The translations under genes and the position numbers were made by a program. This document shows, piece by piece, positions 1 through 4,846 of a stretch of DNA of 12,970 nucleotides. The stretch is taken from positions 1 to 12,970 of the forward strand of contig JAJZDR010000080.1 of the NCBI GenBank assembly GCA_021805885.1, given 5' to 3'. The notes below the pieces were generated by a model, which had not been told where the DNA came from, did not search any database, and was given only the letters and a program-made list of their open reading frames with translations. How positions within the stretch are numbered: the stretch's first letter is position 1; each line of letters begins with the position of its first letter. Source of the DNA: a bacterium (lineage in GTDB: Bacteria; Patescibacteria; Dojkabacteria; JAKAPS01; JAJZLI01).

Positions 1-13
1 CCCATACATATAT

Positions 14-42
14 TTGACATATTATTAATATTTATATATCAT
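14..42 (+). promoter_or_regulatory. sigma70-type promoter of the first operon
   Basis: A perfect -35 box TTGACA lies at 14-19 and a -10-like TATCAT at 37-42, separated by exactly 17 bp. Transcription would start near 49, giving a leader of about 18 nt before the ATG at 67. This is the best -35 box in the window. No clear Shine-Dalgarno follows; the purine run AAAG at 57-60 is the closest candidate. Confidence 0.6.
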
Positions 43-66
43 TGTGTAGTATTATTAAAGAATCTA

Positions 67-1122
67 ATGGCAAAATTCACAAAAGATAAAACAGATAATG
101 TTGTAGATGTAGCAGAAACAAAAGCTCAAGAAAAGAAATCTTTAGCTAGTAGACTATATTCTAAGTCAGCATTTTCTAATAAAGAACAAAGATTAAAAGT
201 GATTGTATCTACGGTAATTTTAGTACTTTTTGTTGTTATAGTAGCATTATTTTTTGTTATGTATAATTTTGGTACATATATCCCAGGAGTTTCTAATGTT
301 ATAGATAAAGTTCCTATATTATCACACTTAGATAGATCCCCTCAAAATATATTACCTAAAACCACTACATCAGAGCAAAATGTTACTGGATATCATTTTA
401 ATGTTGATTTTGCACTTAATTCTATAGGTTCATCTACAACTAGTGGTAATATTGCACAATCTTTTTCTGGAAATGTAGATTTTTCAAACCCTAAAAATAT
501 ACAACTTCAATCCGTTCTTGCAGAAAAAATATCTAGTTCTAAATCTGCTTTTAATATTGACGGGAAGGTAATACAGACAAATAATAAAATGTATCTAAAT
601 TTTTCTAAATTTCCTTCTGTATTAAATACTGGAATAAAATTAAATCAGTGGGTTACATTGCCAAAACCACAGTTTAATTTTTTAGAAGATTTGACTAACC
701 AATCAAGTATGCCTAATATTAATACTCTTACAGTTACAATGGATGGGAATGAAATACTTAATGGAACTTCTGTTACTAAATATGAAGTAACATATCCTAA
801 AGCTGATTTTGCCTCAATAAACCTTTCTAAAGCATTAGAATCACTATCAGGAATGTCAAATATGGAGAGTATAATATCATCAAAGACTATAACCGTAGAT
901 GAATGGGTTGGTGTTGCAGATAATAAAATATACCAAGAATCAGTTAAATTCTCTGTTGCTGGTCAAACACCTACAACATTATATTTTGGTATATCAATGA
1001 GTAATTTTAATGCATCATTTAGTACTACTGCTCCAGCAGCTACAACAGTATCAGGATCTAAACCTACTTCATCAACAGGATCTAAATCTTCAGGGTCCGG
1101 GTCCACATCAAGTAAAAAATGA
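67..1122 (+). CDS. membrane-anchored extracytoplasmic protein of unknown function
   Basis: 351 aa. A charged cytoplasmic N-terminus of about 43 residues is followed by one strong transmembrane helix (about 44-66). An exported domain (about 105-320) shows alternating beta-type segments, and the C-terminus is a Ser/Gly/Thr/Lys-rich low-complexity tail (about 322-351). There is no lipobox and no prepilin motif. The pattern of an amphipathic beta-rich domain with a YLNF...W segment near residues 180-200 loosely recalls the LppX/LolA-like lipoprotein fold, but I cannot show homology by eye. The ATG at 67 is chosen because it follows the promoter and opens a typical Lys-rich start. Its stop overlaps the start of the next gene (ATGA at 1119-1122), so the two are probably translationally coupled. 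Gene reality is near certain; function is unknown. Confidence 0.85.
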   Translation: MAKFTKDKTDNVVDVAETKAQEKKSLASRLYSKSAFSNKEQRLKVIVSTVILVLFVVIVALFFVMYNFGTYIPGVSNVIDKVPILSHLDRSPQNILPKTTTSEQNVTGYHFNVDFALNSIGSSTTSGNIAQSFSGNVDFSNPKNIQLQSVLAEKISSSKSAFNIDGKVIQTNNKMYLNFSKFPSVLNTGIKLNQWVTLPKPQFNFLEDLTNQSSMPNINTLTVTMDGNEILNGTSVTKYEVTYPKADFASINLSKALESLSGMSNMESIISSKTITVDEWVGVADNKIYQESVKFSVAGQTPTTLYFGISMSNFNASFSTTAPAATTVSGSKPTSSTGSKSSGSGSTSSKK

Positions 1123-1640
1123 ACAAAAAGTATATAATCATGGGACTTGTTTTTATATATATTGTAATTACTGGTATCTTGATTTACTTTATTTTGTACC
1201 AGAAATCTCATCCAGTATATGTATATAATGTTGAGAAGCCCCTAACGAGTAATAACAACATATACAGAATATCTCTTGATGAGCAAATTATACAGAACTT
1301 AAATACAATAAGAACTGCTTTTTTGAGTACTCCTGGATATAATAAACTAAATATAAGTAGTGTATCCTCCTTCAAACAGACTTCCATTAATGGTGTTAGT
1401 GGTAATGTACCTTCATGCTATCCTGTATACTCTAATGCAAGTAACAAGTGTACTCCACTCTCTAGTATATACCCACAAATACAGAAACAATTATCAAATA
1501 TAAGTATAGATTTCTCTTCTCCTCACAGTTTAAGTAACTATTATGTAATTCTATACAATAATCACTACTATTTCTTGGATATTAACTATAGACATACCAT
1601 ACAAAATAATGGATTCCCTGTAATATACGTTGAAAGTTGA
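1119..1640 (+). CDS. small single-pass membrane protein of unknown function
   Basis: 173 aa. The first 5 residues (MNKKY) are followed by a hydrophobic helix (about 6-27), then an exported Asn/Ser/Tyr-rich domain of about 145 residues. Two cysteines, C100 and C111, enclose a short loop and could form a disulfide outside the cell. I recognise no family. The start overlaps the upstream stop in an ATGA, the classic coupled-operon arrangement, and no separate promoter or Shine-Dalgarno is seen. The helix is not preceded by the Gly-Phe/Gln prepilin cleavage site, so it is not a pilin. It is likely a partner of the upstream membrane-anchored protein, inferred only from the overlap. Confidence 0.8.
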   Translation: MNKKYIIMGLVFIYIVITGILIYFILYQKSHPVYVYNVEKPLTSNNNIYRISLDEQIIQNLNTIRTAFLSTPGYNKLNISSVSSFKQTSINGVSGNVPSCYPVYSNASNKCTPLSSIYPQIQKQLSNISIDFSSPHSLSNYYVILYNNHYYFLDINYRHTIQNNGFPVIYVES

Positions 1641-1728
1641 TTTTTAAGCCTCAATTATGCAATAATTCTCTTAGATTTAGATCCAAAGGTTTAGGTTATT
1701 GTCCTTATAAAATCATCTAGAGATTTGA

Positions 1729-1802
1729 GGTTGCGTGGTGTAGTGGTCTAACATGTCTCCCTGTCACGGAGAAGATCGACGGTTCGAATCCGTTCGCAAC
1801 CG
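1729..1802 (+). tRNA. tRNA-Asp (GTC)
   Basis: Full cloverleaf. Acceptor stem GGTTGCG (1729-1735) pairs with CGCAACC (1795-1801), with discriminator G1802 as expected for Asp. The D stem is GTGT/ACAT. The anticodon stem TCTCC/GGAGA closes a CTGTCAC loop with anticodon GTC at 1763-1765. The T arm is GACGG-TTCGAAT-CCGTT. CCA is not encoded (ATC follows). A weak -10-like TATAAA lies at 1706-1711 without a convincing -35. Confidence 0.97.
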
Positions 1803-1847
1803 ATCTAGATAGAATCAATCTAGATCAAACTGGTCTAGGCCAAACTA
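1803..1847 (+). repeat. three 15-bp CTAG-centred tandem repeats
   Basis: Three imperfect copies follow directly after the tRNA: ATCTAGATAGAATCA (1803-1817), ATCTAGATCAAACTG (1818-1832) and GTCTAGGCCAAACTA (1833-1847). The CTAG cores start at 1805, 1820 and 1835, exactly 15 bp apart. Copies 1 and 2, with G1802, also form a perfect 9-bp hairpin (1802-1810 with 1818-1826, 7-nt loop) that begins at the tRNA discriminator base. No U-tract follows, so it is not a standard terminator. The array ends 29 bp before the -10 box of the next gene and may be a protein-binding array. Confidence 0.6.
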
Positions 1848-1876
1848 ATATCCTTTCATTGTTTATTATATTTTTA

Positions 1877-1882
1877 TATAAT
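1877..1882 (+). promoter_or_regulatory. -10 box for a probably leaderless gene
   Basis: A perfect TATAAT at 1877-1882 lies 6 nt before the ATG at 1889, so the expected +1 coincides with the A of the start codon. Only a poor -35 (TTTCAT at 1854-1859, 17-bp spacer) is present. The surrounding DNA is very AT-rich, which raises the chance of a coincidental match. Confidence 0.5.
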
Positions 1883-1888
1883 AAAATA

Positions 1889-2419
1889 ATGGGCGATAAA
1901 ATTTTAAAAAATTCATATACTATATCCTTTGTTATAGAATTTGTTTTATTTTTAGCAGTAGGGATTTTTTTTATAGTTATTATAATAAATACAATTTTTC
2001 CCTATGTTAAGAATATTCACCTTTACCATTCTCAATCATCCGCTTCCCACACTTCTATAAAACAATCTGGTACTCCAAAGCAAGAAAAAATTAATAAAAA
2101 TATTGAAGAATCTTTTGTTCAAAAATTTTATACAATACTATCAACATCTAATGGTCTTAATGATAATATTGCATCTTATCTTACTCAATCATTTGAGGAT
2201 ACTATGATTGCTCAGTATCAAAACTCAAATTATGCTAAAGATATTGAACAAAACTTAGGAATATCTGGTTTCCCTTCAAGTATACATTTTTATCAAAGTT
2301 TTTCAGGATACTTCGTGGTTTATGGTAATTATAATGGATCAGTAGAGTACTTTAACATATACCTAAAAAAAATTAATGGAAAATATTTTGTAAACAACGT
2401 TACTCTCTCTTCTGGTTAA
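1889..2419 (+). CDS. single-pass membrane protein of unknown function
   Basis: 176 aa from ATG 1889. A long hydrophobic segment (about 12-41) is followed by a short Ser/Lys-rich linker (about 47-72) and an exported globular domain (about 73-176). That domain starts with helical text (FVQKFYTIL..., repeated Gln/Tyr) and ends in beta-strand-like text (YFVVYGNYNG, VEYFNIYLKK). A helix-then-sheet order of this kind would fit an NTF2- or VirB8-like fold, but this is only a guess from residue patterns. An in-frame TTG at 1859 exists; the ATG is preferred because a perfect -10 box lies between the two and 6 nt upstream of the ATG. The stop shares the palindrome TTAA (2416-2419) with the stop of the converging dUTPase-like gene. 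Confidence 0.8.
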   Translation: MGDKILKNSYTISFVIEFVLFLAVGIFFIVIIINTIFPYVKNIHLYHSQSSASHTSIKQSGTPKQEKINKNIEESFVQKFYTILSTSNGLNDNIASYLTQSFEDTMIAQYQNSNYAKDIEQNLGISGFPSSIHFYQSFSGYFVVYGNYNGSVEYFNIYLKKINGKYFVNNVTLSSG

Positions 2420-2928
2420 ATATTGTGTATTTTCTTTATTGATTTCTTCTTGTAGAATCCTTTATATATATTTTTTGTATCTTTTGAATTCGTACTAAAG
2501 TATATACTCTGTGCGATTCTAGCACCTTCTTTAATCCTAATGCCTTTTTTATTTAAAACTTCGAGTATGGTAGTTATATAGCCTTGATACCCAGGGTCAA
2601 TGAGACCAGCTATAATTGCTGCCCCAGACCTGTTTAGAGATGTTCGTGATATTATATACCCTGCTATATTATATGGCATACTAATTTTCTCACTAAATTC
2701 GACCATATAATTGCCTTGTTTAAGGGTATACCAACCTTTAATATTGCTCATTTCAAGAATTTTTGGTAACACTCTCTTGGTATTATCAAAATCTAAAGAT
2801 CCAATACCATCCCACTTGTATATTTTCTTTACAGTAAAATCAAATCCAGTCTGTTGTATCTGTACATCATGATTAATGTAGTTTGATATTAATTTACTAG
2901 ATTTTATAGTATCTTTTGATAGTAACAT
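2416..2928 (-). CDS. dCTP deaminase / dUTPase family enzyme
   Basis: 170 aa, close to the length of archaeal-type dCTP deaminase/dUTPase proteins. Family motifs visible: QTGFDFTV near 26-33 (the DCD N-terminal motif QxxGxDLxV), SRTSLNRSG at 94-102 (nucleotide/phosphate-binding RSSL motif), GLIDPGYQG at 108-116 with the likely catalytic D111, and GARIAQ at 135-140. E123 sits near where DCD deaminases carry their catalytic Glu (T-L-E), but the spacing differs by two residues and resembles archaeal dUTPases instead. The glycine-rich fifth motif of trimeric dUTPases is missing; the tail is short and basic. The reaction is therefore dCTP deamination, dUTP hydrolysis or both, which would supply dUMP for dTMP synthesis and keep uracil out of DNA. 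The ATG is 9 bp after the rhodanese stop, so it is the last gene of a tRNA-led operon. Confidence 0.88.
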   Translation of the reverse strand: MLLSKDTIKSSKLISNYINHDVQIQQTGFDFTVKKIYKWDGIGSLDFDNTKRVLPKILEMSNIKGWYTLKQGNYMVEFSEKISMPYNIAGYIISRTSLNRSGAAIIAGLIDPGYQGYITTILEVLNKKGIRIKEGARIAQSIYFSTNSKDTKNIYKGFYKKKSIKKIHNI

Positions 2929-2937
2929 CTATATGTT

Positions 2938-3267
2938 TTATATAATATTAATTTCACCCCCAGACAATTTCCATAATACATACCCACCTTCAAGATTGTA
3001 TATTCTCCTGGGGTCTATGATTTTATTATCTATAATTGTTTTAATTAGCATAGATGATCTTTTTCCTGTATGACAATATATTACAATATCTTTTACTTTG
3101 TTATTATCTAGAAATTTTTTTATATCATCTATAGTTATAGTTGATAACGATAAATGGTAATTTTCTGGTATTGTACCATCTTTTAGTCTTTCAGATTGTT
3201 CTCTTATATCTAAAATAGTATAGTTATCTCTATTTTTTCTAAGGTCGTACGCACTTATTTCTTGCAT
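2938..3267 (-). CDS. single-domain rhodanese (sulfurtransferase)
   Basis: 109 aa, the usual size for a one-domain rhodanese (GlpE/PspE type). Hallmarks: ISAYDLRKN at the N-terminus, DIREQSER at 20-27, the active-site loop CHTGKRS at 65-71 with the sulfur-carrying C65, and NLEGGYVLW at 91-99. The six-residue loop after Cys is the size seen in sulfurtransferases rather than Cdc25-type phosphatases. No signal peptide is present, so it should be cytoplasmic. The frame is open further upstream to 3339, but that extension lies across tRNA-Gly and is not real; ATG 3267 starts 22 nt after the tRNA 3' end. The sulfur acceptor is unknown. Its position between tRNA genes and a nucleotide enzyme suggests, weakly, tRNA thiolation. 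Confidence 0.92.
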   Translation of the reverse strand: MQEISAYDLRKNRDNYTILDIREQSERLKDGTIPENYHLSLSTITIDDIKKFLDNNKVKDIVIYCHTGKRSSMLIKTIIDNKIIDPRRIYNLEGGYVLWKLSGGEINII

Positions 3268-3289
3268 ATTAATTATATATAAAATATAT

Positions 3290-3361
3290 AGTGAGAGACG
3301 GGATTCGAACCCGCGACCTCTTCCTTGGGAAGGAAGCATTCTACCACTGAACTACTCTCAC
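3290..3361 (-). tRNA. tRNA-Gly (CCC)
   Basis: Read on the minus strand, acceptor GTGAGAG pairs perfectly with CTCTCAC and the discriminator is T, as usual for Gly. The anticodon stem CTTCC/GGAAG closes the loop TTCCCAA with anticodon CCC, and the T loop is TTCGAAT. CCA is not encoded. It lies 6 bp after tRNA-Thr and 22 bp before the rhodanese start, so all are probably on one transcript. Confidence 0.96.
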
Positions 3362-3367
3362 ATTCTT

Positions 3368-3439
3368 AGCCGACAAGCAGACTCAAACTGCTTTCTCCAC
3401 TTTACGAGGGTGATGCTTTATCAGTTAAGCTATATCGGC
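3368..3439 (-). tRNA. tRNA-Thr (CGT) with an altered elbow
   Basis: Minus-strand cloverleaf of 72 nt: acceptor GCCGATA/TGTCGGC (one G-T wobble), D stem GCTT/AAGC, anticodon loop CTCGTAA with anticodon CGT, T stem AGCAG/CTGCT, discriminator T, no CCA. Three oddities are visible. The T loop is TTTGAGT, so position 56 is T instead of the near-universal C. The D loop is AACTGATA, so position 19 is A instead of G; A19-U56 could restore the tertiary pair. The anticodon stem has a C31/A39 mismatch and a T27-G43 wobble, and positions 15 and 48 are both A. It may be a functional divergent tRNA or one in decay, since ACG codons could also be read by a UGU tRNA. Confidence 0.85.
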
Positions 3440-3454
3440 ATCTTATAAGTCTAT

Positions 3455-3479
3455 TATTACAACACCTTCTATTGTAATA
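3455..3479. repeat. 8-bp inverted repeat in a divergent promoter region
   Basis: TATTACAA (3455-3462) and TTGTAATA (3472-3479) are exact reverse complements separated by 9 bp. The element lies between the divergently transcribed tRNA-Thr operon and the BI-1-like gene, where it could be an operator for a dimeric regulator. No U-tract follows on either strand, so it is not a good terminator. Confidence 0.45.
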
Positions 3480-3518
3480 CTAGGTATTTTATCAAATTTT
3501 TATTTTTTATCACACTTT

Positions 3519-3527
3519 TGCTATAAT
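3519..3527 (+). promoter_or_regulatory. extended -10 promoter of the BI-1/DedA operon
   Basis: TGCTATAAT at 3519-3527 is a perfect extended -10 (TGnTATAAT). There is no good -35, which extended -10 promoters do not need. The ATG at 3534 begins 7 nt after the last T of the box, at the expected +1, so the mRNA is probably leaderless. Confidence 0.65.
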
Positions 3528-3533
3528 GAAGTG

Positions 3534-4163
3534 ATGTCAGGAGATAATTTCTTATCAAAAGTTTTATTAGTATTTACGGAATCTTTAATAGTAGCAGCTG
3601 TTGGTGCTTATTTTTCTAAGTTTGTACCGTCAGCGCTGTTTATAGTTATTTTTATAGTGGAACTAATTTTAATATTTGTTGTAAATAAAGTTCGTAATAA
3701 CCCAATTCTGGCACCTTTATTTTTGTTTCTATTTGCCTTTTTATCAGGTCTTACCGTAGGTCCTTTGGTTTATACATTTATAAATGCAGGACTAGCATCT
3801 ATCGTTATCCAAGCTTTTGTTATAACATCATTAATTTTTGTCCTTCTTACAGCAGCAGTATTTGTATTCAGGATTAATATAGTAGGGTCAAAAAAGATTA
3901 CAGGGTTTTTGTTTGTTGCACTAATAGGTATTATTATTGCAAGTGTGGTGAATATCTTTTTACATAACCCATTGTTTCAATTCTATATATCGACTGCAGT
4001 GGTGTTGATATTTTCAGGTTATATAATTTATGATATATCTAATATAGTAAATAACCCTAAAATGACAAATGAATATGTCGCAGCTCTAAATTTATATTTA
4101 GATTTTGTGAACATATTCATAGCTTTATTGGAGATATTAGGGTTTCTCGAAAATAAAGGATAA
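3534..4163 (+). CDS. Bax inhibitor-1 (BI-1/YetJ/YccA) family membrane protein
   Basis: 209 aa with about seven transmembrane helices, the family's usual size. Family signatures are SGLTVGP at 71-77, SGYIIYDISNIVNN at 161-174 and AALNLYLDFVNIFIALLEILG near the end. D167 (in IYDIS) and D190 (in YLDFVN) match the paired aspartates that form the pH-sensitive proton/calcium latch in Bacillus YetJ. By family knowledge it is a calcium-leak or membrane-homeostasis channel; its role here is untested. A GTG one codon upstream (3531) could also start the frame, but the ATG lies exactly at the predicted +1 of the extended -10 promoter. It is followed by a DedA-like gene 2 bp later. Confidence 0.9.
   Translation: MSGDNFLSKVLLVFTESLIVAAVGAYFSKFVPSALFIVIFIVELILIFVVNKVRNNPILAPLFLFLFAFLSGLTVGPLVYTFINAGLASIVIQAFVITSLIFVLLTAAVFVFRINIVGSKKITGFLFVALIGIIIASVVNIFLHNPLFQFYISTAVVLIFSGYIIYDISNIVNNPKMTNEYVAALNLYLDFVNIFIALLEILGFLENKG
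4155..4160 (+). promoter_or_regulatory. Shine-Dalgarno site deciding a TTG start
   Basis: AAAGGA at 4155-4160 lies 5 nt before the TTG at 4166, overlapping the end of the BI-1-like gene. It is the clearest ribosome-binding site in the window and belongs to an internal operon gene, in contrast to the first genes, which lack one. Confidence 0.55.
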
Positions 4164-4165
4164 TA

Positions 4166-4846
4166 TTGGATATTTCTAAACTGTTTTTTACAATATCAAA
4201 TTTAATTACCATTAATGATGTTACATTCATCATAAATACTGTAGTACTTCCTAATCTTTATATATTCATATTTCTATATATTATGCTTGAGGAGATGGGA
4301 TTCCCTATGATTATACCTGGAGAATTTTTTGTATTTTTAACAGGATATGAAATAGCTATTGGTAAAGCTAACCCTATAATTTTCTTTTGCCTAATATTGT
4401 TAGCTACTTTTATAGGTTCAAGTATACTTTATTCTATACTATCATGGAAAGGGATAAATTTTATAGAAAAATATGGAAGATATATAAGTATGCCTGTATC
4501 TAAAATTGAAAAGGTGCAAAACTGGTTTTTACAAAATGGTGTAAGAGCAATTATTTTAGGACGGTGGATTTTTGGGCTTAGAATTATTACAAATATAATA
4601 AGTGGAATATTTAGATATCCATACAAGAAATTTGTATTCTTGACTATGTTTGCAACTTTTTTTTGGATAATTTTCTATTTTACTTTGGGAATATTTTTTG
4701 GTAAATATTACACTGCTATAATCATATTTTTGAGCCATTTTAATAGTATAGTTATAGAACTAGTTTACTTAACATTTATAACATCTGTTACTTTTCTATC
4801 CTTACATATTACAAAAAAATTGGGAGAACGTAATAGATCTAATTAA
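4166..4846 (+). CDS. DedA family membrane protein
   Basis: 226 aa, typical DedA length, with hydrophobic segments near 20-42, 70-92, 155-178 and 183-215. Family marks are the acidic/proline loop EEMGFPMIIPGEFF (42-55), with E43 and E53 in the re-entrant loop region, and GRWIFGLR at 132-139, matching the conserved GR(F/W)xPGxR with the essential arginines but with F in place of P. DedA proteins are linked to undecaprenyl-phosphate or phospholipid flipping and membrane homeostasis; the substrate cannot be read from sequence. Start TTG 4166 is supported by a Shine-Dalgarno; the next in-frame Met (residue 40) would remove the first helix. The stop overlaps the converging prepilin-like gene by 8 bp. 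Confidence 0.88.
   Translation: MDISKLFFTISNLITINDVTFIINTVVLPNLYIFIFLYIMLEEMGFPMIIPGEFFVFLTGYEIAIGKANPIIFFCLILLATFIGSSILYSILSWKGINFIEKYGRYISMPVSKIEKVQNWFLQNGVRAIILGRWIFGLRIITNIISGIFRYPYKKFVFLTMFATFFWIIFYFTLGIFFGKYYTAIIIFLSHFNSIVIELVYLTFITSVTFLSLHITKKLGERNRSN

Noticed and set aside
963..1228. Two short frames over the Ser/Gly-rich tail and the start of the second gene
   Set aside because: They are shadow frames of the repetitive tail; their composition (Asp/Pro or Gln/Leu runs) is explained by the real reading frame.
1802..1826. Intrinsic terminator after tRNA-Asp
   Set aside because: The 9-bp hairpin is real but is followed by AAACTGG rather than a T-run, and it overlaps the tRNA's last base; it is better described as part of the 15-bp repeats.
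1859..1888. TTG start adding ten residues to the 1889-2419 protein
   Set aside because: A perfect -10 box lies inside this stretch 6 nt before the ATG, so the TTG would be upstream of the likely transcript start.
3268..3339. 24-residue N-terminal extension of the rhodanese frame
   Set aside because: It is the reverse frame of tRNA-Gly (its Arg/Gly-rich text comes from the T arm) and the rhodanese domain begins naturally at ATG 3267.
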